Shown here in pieces: positions 44,269 through 52,829 of a stretch of DNA of 64,000 nucleotides. Each line of letters opens with the position of its first letter. Position 1 is the first letter of the stretch. Source of the DNA: Companilactobacillus metriopterae (GTDB taxonomy: Bacteria > Bacillota > Bacilli > Lactobacillales > Lactobacillaceae); contig NZ_RSTD01000001.1 of assembly GCF_004117915.1 (NCBI RefSeq), positions 806,001-870,000 of the forward strand, read 5' to 3'. The notes beneath the pieces were generated by a model. The model did no database searches. It saw nothing but the letters and a program-made list of their open reading frames with translations, and was not told the DNA's origin. The position numbers and the translations under genes are program-made.

Positions 44269-45183
44269 AAATTTCAATAGAATTCTACCTTTTGAATGTT
44301 TCTCTTTTGATTCTATTTGAGCTTTTTTTATATCTTTAAAATCATATTCATTTTGAATATAGGCTTTGATTTTCCCAATACTCAATAAATTTAATAATTC
44401 TTTATATCCATTTAATGAAATGGGCCCATTAATAAATCTAAATGATTGTTTTTCAGTGATTCCCGAATACTTCATTAAAGATAACGAAACAATTTCTAAT
44501 TCTTCATAGTAGTTAGTTATTTCATTAAGAAGTTCAATGTTTCCAACTGTATCGATCACTTTATTGGGTTTTATTTGTTTCTTAAGCTGGGAAACAATAT
44601 TAGACTCATAATTTATTATTTGATCTGCACCTACATTTTTTACAAATTCCATATTTTCTGAGGAAGACATTGCTATGACATTTGAACCTCTTAGTTTTAA
44701 TAATTGAATAACATAAGTTCCTACTCCACCAGAAGCCCCCGTGACTAATACATTATCTTTTTCACTTGCATTAATTGAGTCAACAGCTTTTAGTGCAGCG
44801 TCTCCTCCACCAATTATAGTTGTTGCATCACTAAGGATCACTTGATTAGGTACAGTAAATAAAAGTGGTGGAAATTCAGAATTTATCAACTCTTTAGTAG
44901 AGCCATTCATACTCATTCCAATAACTTTTTTTCCAATTAATTTTTTATCTCTCAATTTACCCACTTTACTAACTATTCCGCCAAATCCATAACCTACCAC
45001 AATGGGTAATTGTACATTTCTAATTCCCTTCAACTGACCATATTCGGTCATTAAATCATATGGCAAAACTGGTACAAATTTATTTTCTACTATTACTGAA
45101 TAGGGTTTGATCTTATTTTCTTCTAAATCAACAATATCTAAACTGGAAATACCACTATAATTCTTTTGAATGACAGCTTTCAT
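44266..45183 (-). CDS. Quinone-oxidoreductase-like MDR dehydrogenase
   Basis: Protein of 305 aa of the medium-chain dehydrogenase/reductase class. GROES-like part at 1-115 (VVGYGFGGIVSKVGKLRDKK), nucleotide-binding part with VLVTGASGGVGTYVIQLLKL near 144, ending HSKGRILLKF. No zinc-ligand pattern is seen, so a zinc-free NADPH reductase is likely. It follows the SRPBCC gene by nine bases and is probably co-transcribed. Confidence 0.85.
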   Translation of the reverse strand: MKAVIQKNYSGISSLDIVDLEENKIKPYSVIVENKFVPVLPYDLMTEYGQLKGIRNVQLPIVVGYGFGGIVSKVGKLRDKKLIGKKVIGMSMNGSTKELINSEFPPLLFTVPNQVILSDATTIIGGGDAALKAVDSINASEKDNVLVTGASGGVGTYVIQLLKLRGSNVIAMSSSENMEFVKNVGADQIINYESNIVSQLKKQIKPNKVIDTVGNIELLNEITNYYEELEIVSLSLMKYSGITEKQSFRFINGPISLNGYKELLNLLSIGKIKAYIQNEYDFKDIKKAQIESKEKHSKGRILLKF

Positions 45184-45192
45184 ATTACTTGC

Positions 45193-45639
45193 CTAAAATT
45201 GGCTTTCGACATTTTCAGATTCAGAAACTGCTTTTAAAACCTCTAATACTTGTTTAAAAGCAGATTTTGTTATTGGCTTCAAAATAGATAATGGCAACTT
45301 AATAGACGAACTATTTGTTAAGATCAAATCCTCTCTGAGATTTACCTTACCCTCATTATCAGTCAAAGTAAAAATAACTTTATACTCGAGTTTTCCCATA
45401 GTTGAAATATATATTATTCTGTTATTTTCTTTTCTTACTTGTATGTGTTCAACCGGATTGACAGCTGCTGTTTTTCGAATAATAACAAAACCATCACTAT
45501 CTTTTTTAACAGTATCTATATCATGATCCCATTTCGTTATATTTTCTAAATTCAACAGAATTCCTGATAATCTCTCTACACTAGAATTAATATCAATTTC
45601 GTTTTCAAAAAATACACTATCATCTTTAACATTTTCCAT
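45193..45639 (-). CDS. SRPBCC (START/Bet v1-like) family protein
   Basis: Protein of 148 aa with an alternating beta structure and a long C-terminal helix (LKPITKSAFKQVLEVLKAVS). ITKWDHDIDTVKKDSDG sits where ligand-lipocalin-like START proteins have their first strands. Such proteins bind small hydrophobic ligands. Co-transcribed with the reductase; target unknown. Confidence 0.68.
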   Translation of the reverse strand: MENVKDDSVFFENEIDINSSVERLSGILLNLENITKWDHDIDTVKKDSDGFVIIRKTAAVNPVEHIQVRKENNRIIYISTMGKLEYKVIFTLTDNEGKVNLREDLILTNSSSIKLPLSILKPITKSAFKQVLEVLKAVSESENVESQF

Positions 45640-45770
45640 GACTCTTACCTCTTTTATATTTATTTAACAGCTTAAATATAGAGGCTATTTGTGTAGAAAT
45701 AAAATAAGAGTTCTGATATTTTTGGAAGTAGTTGAAGTAACCCTATAACTTCAGTAATCAGAATTTATCT

Positions 45771-46142
45771 TTAATCTTCACTCAATTTATATTTTATTTT
45801 TATTTTTCTAATATCAACCTTTTTTAAAGGAGTTGTGCGCATTGATTTGGGATTTTCTTCTTTAATTATATTTTTTGATCCATCTTTAAAATCATGAAAC
45901 ACAAAATTCCCAGATCTTGGATATGCCATACCTTCTATTTCTTTATCGTCTGAAATAGAGTACTCCCATAAATAATCATCACTATTTTTATGATTTTCAT
46001 CATTAACGTAGAATGAATAAGAATAACCCGAAAGAACATTGTTAGATGTGATGTAAGTAAATGTAATACTATTAACACCTTTGTAATTTTTTACTAAATC
46101 TTCAAGGATGATATTTTCTACATCTATGTCTAATAAATGCAC
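45771..46142 (-). CDS. Uncharacterised protein
   Basis: Protein of 123 aa, beta-rich and acidic in the first half, basic at the end (KKVDIRKIKIKYKLSED). No signal peptide or membrane span. The start MHLLDIDVENIILEDL follows AAGGAG. Single gene. No family recognised. Confidence 0.6.
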   Translation of the reverse strand: MHLLDIDVENIILEDLVKNYKGVNSITFTYITSNNVLSGYSYSFYVNDENHKNSDDYLWEYSISDDKEIEGMAYPRSGNFVFHDFKDGSKNIIKEENPKSMRTTPLKKVDIRKIKIKYKLSED

Positions 46143-46225
46143 AATTTACTCCTTAAACAATAAAATCTAAATTTACCACTATATTCATACGCACTAGACC
46201 ATACTATAAAAATAAATAATAAACG

Positions 46226-46264
46226 CAAAATGACCTCCACCAAATATGGTAGAGGTCATTTTCA
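46226..46264 (-). terminator. Terminator of the CsbD-like gene
   Basis: AAAATGACCTCTACCA and TGGTGGAGGTCATTTT form a stem; on the minus strand it lies after the gene at 46347. Confidence 0.78.
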
Positions 46265-46346
46265 AATTTATTGGGAATATCATTTTAATCAAGAATTTTT
46301 TACAGTTAAATACAAAACTATATAAAGTTTTTAAAAATTATTATCA

Positions 46347-46526
46347 CTAATCTTTTTTATTAATTTTTTCTGCAACTTTATCAACAATATCGTCGGCTTT
46401 TTCTTTTGCTTTACCAACTTTGTCTTGAACTTTACCTTTCAATTCTCTTTTATCGTCACCAGTTACTTTTCCTACAGCTTGATCTGTTTTACCTTTAATA
46501 ATATCTTTTTTGCTTTCTAAACTCAT
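46347..46526 (-). CDS. CsbD family stress protein
   Basis: Protein of 59 aa. The CsbD pattern is clear: KKDIIKGKTDQAVGKVTGDD and LKGKVQDKVGKAKEKADDIV, a highly charged repeat of KG/DK turns. AGAGGAG before the ATG. CsbD proteins accumulate under general stress; function unknown. Clustered with two small membrane genes. Confidence 0.85.
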   Translation of the reverse strand: MSLESKKDIIKGKTDQAVGKVTGDDKRELKGKVQDKVGKAKEKADDIVDKVAEKINKKD

Positions 46527-46612
46527 AATAAAACTCCTCTCATGTTAATAACTAAAGGCTAACATCAGCAGAAAGTAATATCAATTTATTAGCTTATTTA
46601 TTTTTATCTAAA

Positions 46613-46643
46613 AAATAAGACTACCTAGAGTTTAGGTAGTCTT
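46613..46643 (-). terminator. Terminator of the 45-aa membrane protein gene
   Basis: AAGACTACCTA and TAGGTAGTCTT flank a short loop, followed by a T run on the minus strand. Confidence 0.8.
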
Positions 46644-46649
46644 CACACA

Positions 46650-46787
46650 TTAATGTAATTTTTCTTGTAATTTATCGCCAGCCTCATCAATACCTTTTGC
46701 TGCCAATATTGTTCCACCAATAAGAACGCCACCAACTACCAGAGTACTAACTGCCAAAACCTTAAATGTTGTTTTTAATATATCCAT
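46650..46787 (-). CDS. 45-aa membrane peptide
   Basis: Short gene with an AGGAGGAAACAAAT ribosome binding site. One helix with a Gly zipper (VLAVSTLVVGGVLIGGTILA, about residues 10-29) and a charged tail. It lies 13 bases after the GlsB-like gene, probably in one transcript. Function unknown. Confidence 0.65.
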   Translation of the reverse strand: MDILKTTFKVLAVSTLVVGGVLIGGTILAAKGIDEAGDKLQEKLH

Positions 46788-46799
46788 ATTTGTTTCCTC

Positions 46800-47045
46800 C
46801 TATGACATTTTTCTTACAACAAACGAAACAATCAATACTAGGATTATAGCACCAATTAATGATGGTATAATTGCCATTCCGGCTAATTGAGGACCCCAAG
46901 ATCCTAATAGACCCTCACCAATTGAAGAACCTATAATACCAGCTAGAATATTACTAATCCATCCCATAGATTTGCCATTATTTGTAATTGCTCCTGCAAG
47001 AGCACCTATAATCGCTCCAATAATTAAAACCCATAACCAATGCAT
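46800..47045 (-). CDS. GlsB/YeaQ/YmgE family membrane protein
   Basis: Protein of 81 aa with three Gly-rich helices. LWVLIIGAIIGALAGAITNN and the GSSIGEGLLG segment are diagnostic. Members are stress-induced in lactic acid bacteria. Probably co-transcribed with the 45-aa gene. Confidence 0.85.
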   Translation of the reverse strand: MHWLWVLIIGAIIGALAGAITNNGKSMGWISNILAGIIGSSIGEGLLGSWGPQLAGMAIIPSLIGAIILVLIVSFVVRKMS

Positions 47046-47370
47046 AATTGATTCCTCCTTATGTGATTAGAATAATTATATTATATAATATTCAGAATAA
47101 TTTTAAAATTTTAACCTACATGTCAATCCTATATTATGATTGCAACGTATAATATTCACAACTAATGAATAATTCAATTGTTATAGTCAGACATTTAAAT
47201 TGTCTATCTGATAATCAAAGTACTCCATGACATTTTCAAAATATGTTACATATTAAACCGATAAATAATATTTCTATTAAATTACAGTTATATTAAAGTT
47301 CTTTTTATATACTACATTTTTTAAATTTTATGATAATATTTAGATATATTAATTAAGGAGGGAAATTCAC
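47046..47370. other. Gene-free AT-rich stretch
   Basis: It holds the promoter regions of the GlsB-like gene (minus) and of the 34-aa gene (plus; TATGAT near 47328 is a possible -10). No other structure is seen. Confidence 0.5.
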
Positions 47371-47475
47371 ATGATTACATTATTCAACTTAACTAATCTT
47401 GCATTTTGGACATCACCAACTGTTCAAGGAACTATCGGCAACACAGCAAATTATATTACAAGTGGTCTTAAATAA
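47371..47475 (+). CDS. 34-aa peptide, unknown
   Basis: Frame MITLFNLTNLAFWTSPTVQG continuing to YITSGLK with a perfect AAGGAGGG ribosome binding site and a strong terminator two bases after the stop. It has no signal peptide, and hydrophobic and polar residues alternate. It could be a leaderless bacteriocin-like, PSM-like or membrane-acting peptide, or a regulatory leader. The clean expression signals support a real gene. Confidence 0.6.
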   Translation: MITLFNLTNLAFWTSPTVQGTIGNTANYITSGLK

Positions 47476-47477
47476 TA

Positions 47478-47510
47478 AAAAAGCCTCCTAATTAGGAGGC
47501 TTTTTTATTG
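47478..47510 (+). terminator. Terminator of the 34-aa gene
   Basis: AAAAAGCCTCCTAATT and AATTAGGAGGCTTTTTT form a perfect palindromic stem. Confidence 0.9.
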
Positions 47511-47610
47511 CAAAAACACATCTTTATTTTCATGTTTTTTGATTTTTAATAAAAAACTTTTAAAATAAACAATCAATAAACAAACAATATAATACTTAAT
47601 TTTGAAAAAT

Positions 47611-47653
47611 AAAAAGCTTCTACTAAGTTTAATTAGTAGAGGCTCTTTTATTA
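47611..47653 (-). terminator. Terminator of the Gly-zipper secreted protein gene
   Basis: AAAAGCTTCTACT and AGTAGAGGCTCTTTT with one mismatch, located at the 3' end of the gene at 47665. Confidence 0.7.
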
Positions 47654-47664
47654 GATATACATAA

Positions 47665-48825
47665 TTAGATATTGTTCACTGCTGTAGCTGAAGATTCTTC
47701 CATTTTAGTATTATCTAATTCTTTATTTTGTGATGAATCTGTTTTAGATTCTGAAACACTATCTGATGATGTGCTATTTTGATCTGCAGATTCATTTTGT
47801 ACATCTGAGTTGTTTTCCTTTGGAGATTCAGCATTAATGCTATTGCTATCTAGTGAAGTATCTCCATTTTCAGGTTGTTCTGAATTATCACCCAAAATTG
47901 TAACATCATCTTTATGTACATAATTTCCATCGCCATATGGCAATAGTTCAAGACCATCTTTGGTTACTATACTACTGTTGTTAACAGTATGTATTTCTTC
48001 TGAAGGTGTTGCCAGTACTCCTACTGAACGAGCATCTTTATCCAAAAGTGATATTGTTTTTTCAACTTTAAATTTAGTATACACAGGTTCAACGTCAGAA
48101 GCTCTAACTGATAAGTCACCTGCATTATGTCCCTCATTATTTTCTTGTGAATTTAAAGTAGATGCTAAAGCACCAATAACGGCACCTGGAATAATACCAC
48201 TAGGTGCAGCGTTAAGTCCCGATATTCCCCCTCCTATCGGAGCACCTAAAGCAATTCCCACAGTAGCGCCAGGAAGAGCTACTGATAGAGTTCCTAAGGA
48301 GCTAATAGCAGCAACCGTTGGTACAGAAACCAAGGCGCCACCTAGTCCAGCTCCAATAAGAGCATTTAATGGATGTAATAAAGGAACTGGAGTTAAAAAT
48401 CCTAAAACTCCCCCTGCTAGAGTTGTAGGAATTCCTAAGAATAAACCAACAGGTAATCCTATAGCAACTCCCAAACCTCCTGCTGCTAAAGTTGCAGGAG
48501 CATTTGCAATAAGTGCTGCGGAACTTCCTAATATAGCGCCATTATACAGTCCCGATGGTACACCTAGTGCTCCTGCTATGGCAGCCCCTCCTGCTGCCCC
48601 AGTTAAAGTACTAGGAATAATATTGGAGTAACCCTCATTACTACTTTTATTAGAATCAAATTGGAAATATGTGTCTCCGTTAGGAACAATATAGACAATA
48701 TTACTATCATCTACAGTATTCACTGTCGCCATATCAGTTGTATCAGCTTTAACAAGAGAAGTTGATAAATTTGCAAATATAGCAATAGTAATTAAAAAGA
48801 TTAGCGCAAAATTTTTGCTTTTCAC
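47665..48825 (-). CDS. Secreted protein with long Gly/Ala-rich hydrophobic domain
   Basis: Protein of 386 aa. The signal peptide (1-27) ends SLVKA. A strongly hydrophobic, Gly/Ala-zipper region covers about 72-230 (GGAAIAGALGVPSGLYNGAI, GLPVGLFLGIPTTLAGGVLG, VSVPTVAAISSLGTL). An SLAP-like region follows (VYTKFKVEKTISLLDKDARS, about 249-310), then a Ser/Asp/Asn-rich tail. The hydrophobic part resembles bacteriocin-type double-glycine zippers or spanin-like domains in composition only. No LPxTG signal. Role unknown; unusual for a surface protein. Confidence 0.7.
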   Translation of the reverse strand: MKSKNFALIFLITIAIFANLSTSLVKADTTDMATVNTVDDSNIVYIVPNGDTYFQFDSNKSSNEGYSNIIPSTLTGAAGGAAIAGALGVPSGLYNGAILGSSAALIANAPATLAAGGLGVAIGLPVGLFLGIPTTLAGGVLGFLTPVPLLHPLNALIGAGLGGALVSVPTVAAISSLGTLSVALPGATVGIALGAPIGGGISGLNAAPSGIIPGAVIGALASTLNSQENNEGHNAGDLSVRASDVEPVYTKFKVEKTISLLDKDARSVGVLATPSEEIHTVNNSSIVTKDGLELLPYGDGNYVHKDDVTILGDNSEQPENGDTSLDSNSINAESPKENNSDVQNESADQNSTSSDSVSESKTDSSQNKELDNTKMEESSATAVNNI

Positions 48826-49210
48826 TAGTTAAATTCTCCTTTCAAAGATCACTCCAGCGAAAGCCTAACATACATTAAATTGGAACACAATTTAATATTA
48901 ATTAAATGTTATAAAGTTAATAATATTTATATTTAAGAATCAAATTGGTGAAAAAAGTTTTAAATAAAGTACGACTAATGCTTTGCTTAGTGTTGTATTT
49001 TTGAAAAGACTACCTAGCCTCTAGAAAAATATTAAATCCATATATTCGTTTGCTGATTTGTTTTAATTTAAAGTTTTTCTTTCCCAAACTAAAAGCGCCA
49101 TGCTGTTAAGCACGACGCTTTTCATTGAAATACTTACTTTTAATTTTGGATCCAGATTATGTGCCTTAATACTGTTTATTATCTTTCGTACTCGTTTACA
49201 ATGTGTATTT
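48826..49210. other. Intergenic region
   Basis: It holds an imperfect hairpin AAAAGCGCCATGCT / AGCACGACGCTTTT (49089-49121), a likely terminator of the GtrA gene transcript. The remaining sequence is AT-rich. No gene is convincing here. Confidence 0.5.
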
Positions 49211-49699
49211 TTATTTACTTTGAAATACGAACCATTTAGAAAACAAGAAATTACCAACAATAGCACCTACTTGACCAAAGACTTTAGCAAGTAACATTGG
49301 ACTTCCAATCACAGATACTAATAACCATAAAATCAGAGCTTCAATAAAATACGTCACAATTCTAGTTGCATAGAATTTTCCCATTTCACGATAAACATAC
49401 TGTGAATGGTGCTCAAATACCTTTACACGATCCACCCAAAATGCAACTTGGACCGCAATCACCCAAGTAATTCCATTAGCCATTTGATATTCAATACCTA
49501 ATACATTATACGTAATATAGTAGACAGCAAAATTAACAGCTACACTAATTAATCCCCACAAAATATATCGAATAGCTTGATTACGCGTCTCCTTTGCCGA
49601 AGATACAAGCTGTCTATCTAACTCTGCTTCTGGCTCTAACATTTCAACAATTGTTTCCTCTTGATCACCAAGTTTAGTATTTTTCACAGTTAACCCCAT
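49211..49699 (-). CDS. GtrA family membrane protein
   Basis: Protein of 162 aa. After a soluble N-terminus (1-42) come four helices with the GtrA pattern: AIRYILWGLISVAVNFAVYY and the conserved VGAIVGNFLFSKWFVFQSK ending. GtrA proteins help pass undecaprenyl-linked sugars across the membrane for wall glycosylation. Codon use looks less AT-biased than its neighbours. No glycosyltransferase is adjacent. Confidence 0.88.
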   Translation of the reverse strand: MGLTVKNTKLGDQEETIVEMLEPEAELDRQLVSSAKETRNQAIRYILWGLISVAVNFAVYYITYNVLGIEYQMANGITWVIAVQVAFWVDRVKVFEHHSQYVYREMGKFYATRIVTYFIEALILWLLVSVIGSPMLLAKVFGQVGAIVGNFLFSKWFVFQSK

Positions 49700-49930
49700 C
49701 TTTTCACGATACTTAAATATTTATGGATTTATTATACTCTTTATTTCTTCCATTTGAGTAAAAATAAAACCTTGGAGACTAATCCCCACCAACTACCGTG
49801 AGAAGCACACTCATCACTTTAATTTCTGCTGACTATGTTCTTTGTATTATGCTACGGAGTAACGTGATTGGTGTTGACTCGAATAATCAATGAATTTAAT
49901 CTGTCCCATATTAACTAATTTAAACTCACC
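49700..49930. other. Likely left junction of the decayed prophage
   Basis: Lies between the backbone GtrA gene and the truncated small terminase. No gene is seen. No direct copy of the tRNA-Arg 3' end was found here, so the att site cannot be placed. Confidence 0.4.
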
Positions 49931-50179
49931 TTACCAGACACAATATTGTTCTATCATTGCACGATCCAACGAACGAATAGGAAGAAGTTGAAAAGCAGGT
50001 ACTATTCTCTTCCATTCTGTTTTAACAGCATTAGACATATACGATGGTGGTGTATTTTTTAATAATGGGAATCCATCAGAAGCCAATATTTCGGCTTCTT
50101 TTTTTTGTTCTTTTTCAGCAATTGTTGCATGCCACTCTGTATTGGCCAATAGCTTATATTTTCTACCTTTTTGTGCCAT
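49931..50179 (-). pseudogene. Phage terminase small subunit (P27-like), truncated
   Basis: From MAQKGRKYKLLANTEWHATI at 50179 after a GAAGGAGGTGAG site. The frame ends at ALDRAMIEQYCVW, where complete P27-type subunits continue for about 60 residues; 82 aa remain. The break marks the junction where the structural genes were lost. Confidence 0.8.
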
Positions 50180-50431
50180 CAACTCACCTCCTTCGTGCGT
50201 ATTTCTTTCTATTACTATAATCGTTGATACAACGGCATTCTGAAAACTAAAAAAACGGACTTTTCCGTGAGAAAAAGAGGACGTGCGTTCAAACAACTGT
50301 GGCAGTTAATCCCCCGTATTTTTCATTGGGGGTATCTTTGTAGTTCTCCTACTCTAGCAGCTGTTTGCGCCGACATTTAAAATCCGAAAAAATTCATTTT
50401 AAAATTTATTTTTATTTTTTGAAATTTAATT
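50180..50431. other. Phage intergenic region
   Basis: Contains the promoter side of the terminase gene and a hairpin CCCCCGTATTTTTCATTGGGGG-like stem near 50311-50335 that may be a terminator. No gene is seen. Confidence 0.4.
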
Positions 50432-51307
50432 TCATTTTTTGTTTTTAATTTTTGATTTTTTCTTTTTAATTAATTTAAATCTTTCAAACAATCTTTCTTG
50501 CTTCATTCTGTCAATCTTATTCATGACACTAACTGCCTTGTCTATGTCTTGTTCACTCTCATGAAGTCTCTCAATACATTCATCCTTATCTTCCATCAAG
50601 TAATATGTAGTCAGCATCATAAGAAGCTAACAAATCAAACAACTTAATATCTGGAATGGATTGTATAATCCAAACATTATTAAATGTTTTCTCTGTTCTG
50701 AGTTTGCGCAGAATCATTTCATATATCAGATCTATATACTCTTTAACATCAATATTATTTATCAATGACTTATTTGATTCAGTTGTTTCATTACTTTCAT
50801 TTAAATCAATTTGTTTATCAATCAATCTTTGTCCAGTGGAACACTTCATTAATTCATCATAATCATATACTAAGTCATGTTCTGTAATCCTAGATGAAAC
50901 ATAGCTATGCTTGCCACTTGCAGGGTAACCTGACACTATAGTTATCTTCATGGAACGTTTAACTCCTTTATGTTTCTTTATCCATTCTCTTTTGGTCTTC
51001 AATCTATGACAATCATTGCAAAGTGTTTCAAGATTATTTATATTCAATCTATTTTCCCAATCATCTTCAGAAGGAATTATGTGATCACCCAACTGACCTT
51101 TCATACCACAGCGAATACAAGTATCCATATCTCTGGTCAGTACTTCCTTACCATTCTCCATTGGGAACTATGGTAAAAATCTAGGGACTCTGGTTCTTCT
51201 AGCTGTCTTCTTTTGTTATACGCCTTGTAGGTTTCAGAACGAGATACCTCATCAAAATCAACAAGCACCCGTTTTCCATTCTTGAATATTAGTTTCTTTG
51301 GTTTCAA
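50432..51307 (-). pseudogene. Phage HNH endonuclease fused to P-loop kinase-like domain, broken twice
   Basis: Starts at a TTG at 51307 (LKPKKLIFKNGKRVLVDFDE). The frame breaks after DFYHSSQW near 51140 and reopens as EVLTRDMDTCIRCGMKGQLG, with HNH zinc ligands CIRC and CNDC. A P-loop domain follows (VSGYPASGKHSYVSS). It breaks again near 50600 (YILLDGR stop), and the last segment reads KDECIERLHESEQDIDKAVS to 50432. The first break would be healed by one extra A in GTAAGG; the second needs one base less. HNH-nuclease genes next to terminases are common in phages and help DNA packaging. Confidence 0.75.
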
Positions 51308-51308
51308 A

Positions 51309-51499
51309 CTAATAACCCCTTATTGCAATAACTAACCAACCAATTCCTAGAACAACTAAAGCAATAATCAACGGTATAAATACTGGCAAGAAAACTAACC
51401 ACCAACCCCAAGTAATAAACCCTGTTATTTTGCAATAACAAATATCAATGTTAACACTTCCAAAAAGTGCATTCTTTTGTTTGTTTCTTTAGATTTCAT
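51309..51499 (-). pseudogene. Transmembrane Fragile-X-F-type phage protein, frameshifted
   Basis: Start at 51499 (MKSKETNKRMHFLEVLTLIF) reading into VIAK then a stop. One extra A in the A4 run at 51432-51435 restores ITGFITWGWWLVFLPVFIPL and a second helix to 51309. Two helices with the WWLVFLPVFIPLI core are typical of small phage membrane proteins of this family. The next gene overlaps its stop region. Confidence 0.65.
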
Positions 51500-51683
51500 A
51501 TATAATTAGATTTTCTTTCATTTTTAGTTAGCTATATATTTTATTATGATATTATTGCGTTAATCAGGTCACATAAAACTGTTGCAAATGCAATAATCAT
51601 TTAATATAACTGCATTTTTAGTAATACTAGTCAGCTAGTTACCGTGTTATAATAACCTATAATAGAGAAGGAGAAGTACTAAC

Positions 51684-52058
51684 ATGAAAAAAACATTAAA
51701 ATCAATTTTAAATAGCATGGCAATTACAATTTCAGTTTTTGCCCCTTTAGGAGCTTTAACACCAGCAATTTCTAACGCGGAGGTTACAACACCTTCTGAT
51801 GAAGTACAATCTACTGAAACTAAATATGGTGATTGGAGTGATTCTGTCATTCACACTGTGGTCCAGACTAAGGATCTTTTGGGTATTCCTCTATATGATA
51901 AAGATGGTAATGTGATTGAGTATAGATCACTAGGAGCAAATTCATTCTGGTTTACTGATACAAGACATGAAAATAGTAAAACTGGAGAAGTTTTCTATAG
52001 AGTGGCCACAAATGAATATGTAAGTGAAAAATCTTTAACTTCATATGTAGAAAAATAA
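51684..52058 (+). CDS. Secreted SLAP-like domain protein
   Basis: Protein of 124 aa with a signal peptide (1-31, ending SNAEV). The mature part holds one SLAP-like module (LYDKDGNVIEYRSLGANSFW, VFYRVATNEYVSEKSLTSYV). Similar modules occur in proteins at 28869 and 47665. It lies inside the prophage region on the opposite strand, so it may be a lysogenic-conversion cargo gene. AAGGAGAAG lies before the ATG. Confidence 0.7.
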   Translation: MKKTLKSILNSMAITISVFAPLGALTPAISNAEVTTPSDEVQSTETKYGDWSDSVIHTVVQTKDLLGIPLYDKDGNVIEYRSLGANSFWFTDTRHENSKTGEVFYRVATNEYVSEKSLTSYVEK

Positions 52059-52077
52059 CTTTAATCATAAATATACT

Positions 52078-52113
52078 AAGACATCAATATTTTATATCGA
52101 TGTCTTTTTTTTT
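52078..52113 (+). terminator. Terminator
   Basis: AAGACATCAATAT and ATCGATGTCTTTTTT stem follows the SLAP-like gene. Confidence 0.8.
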
Positions 52114-52115
52114 AC

Positions 52116-52238
52116 TCAAATTGAACTCACACTATCTTGCTTAAAGGGACGATCAAATTCGTCAGTTAATTTCTGAGTAATTTGGGCATATGTACTGCCA
52201 GCTTTTCGTAAATCACTTGCTCTATTAATTTCTTTCAT
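52116..52238 (-). CDS. 40-aa phage-type peptide or remnant
   Basis: Frame MKEINRASDLRKAGSTYAQI continuing to FKQDSVSSI. It looks like a short HTH-like segment of phage DNA-binding proteins. No clear ribosome binding site; probably a fragment of a longer gene. Confidence 0.35.
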   Translation of the reverse strand: MKEINRASDLRKAGSTYAQITQKLTDEFDRPFKQDSVSSI

Positions 52239-52288
52239 ATTCCAAGTTCTCAAAAGCTTCCGTCTACTTACGTAAAATAGTATTATTT

Positions 52289-52507
52289 TTATTTCTTAAT
52301 AAAACTCTTATAGTAATCAAGTGCACAATATGTAAAATACAATATTTGAAATATACCAATCATTATAAAAATAATTCTTCCAATTAAATTATCTATAGTA
52401 ATAAAAAAAGCAACTGTAAACACTATTGATAAAACACTTAACCAGTTCATCATTATAAAAGACATTTTGTATTCATTTTTATATCCTCCATTTATTAGAC
52501 AAAACAA
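52289..52507 (-). CDS. Small phage membrane protein, start region probably miscalled
   Basis: Protein of up to 72 aa with two helices (MNWLSVLSIVFTVAFFITID and IIFIMIGIFQILYFTYCALD). The GGAGG site is spaced for the ATG of MNTK, which is out of frame by one base; an extra A in its A4 run would join MNTK to MSFIMMNW. The current ATG at 52507 has no site. Confidence 0.5.
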   Translation of the reverse strand: MFCLINGGYKNEYKMSFIMMNWLSVLSIVFTVAFFITIDNLIGRIIFIMIGIFQILYFTYCALDYYKSFIKK

Positions 52508-52536
52508 AAAGCACTACCTAATTAATAGGTGTGCTT

Positions 52537-52656
52537 TTACTTGTTTAGTTCATTTGAACAATTACTACAATACTTTGGAGCAATGTATTTTTCCTCATTA
52601 TCAATAACTACCAATATCCGAGGAATTTTATAAGAACAATGTTTACATGTATTCAT
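52537..52656 (-). CDS. 39-aa phage zinc-ribbon protein
   Basis: Frame MNTCKHCSYKIPRILVVIDN with C-x2-C and a second C-x2-C near the end (YCSNCSNELNK). AAGGAT before the ATG is moderate. A hairpin at 52505-52538 is its terminator. Small zinc ribbons are common in phage early regions. Confidence 0.6.
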   Translation of the reverse strand: MNTCKHCSYKIPRILVVIDNEEKYIAPKYCSNCSNELNK

Positions 52657-52829
52657 ATTAGGGGCATCCTTCTAGTTTTATATTTGAGACTATATTATAT
52701 ATTAATTTCAGAAGTAAGCAAAACAAAAAGCACAGCCGAATGAGCGACTATGCTTAGCGTTGTAATTTTTTATAGGACTACTAGTGGTAGTCTTTCTATT
52801 TTTATTTGCCTATCCTGGAAGATAGGCAT

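Noticed and set aside
47960-48631. Long plus-strand frame opposite the Gly-zipper gene
   Set aside because: It is the antisense image of a Gly/Ala/Pro-rich gene, which naturally lacks stops; no start signal.
49063-49294. Small frames on both strands beyond the GtrA gene
   Set aside because: They overlap the GtrA end and a hairpin, and have no start signals or recognisable features.
49700-49930. Direct repeat of the tRNA-Arg 3' end as attL
   Set aside because: No copy of the GAGTTCGAATCTCAC region could be found by eye; the left end stays undefined.
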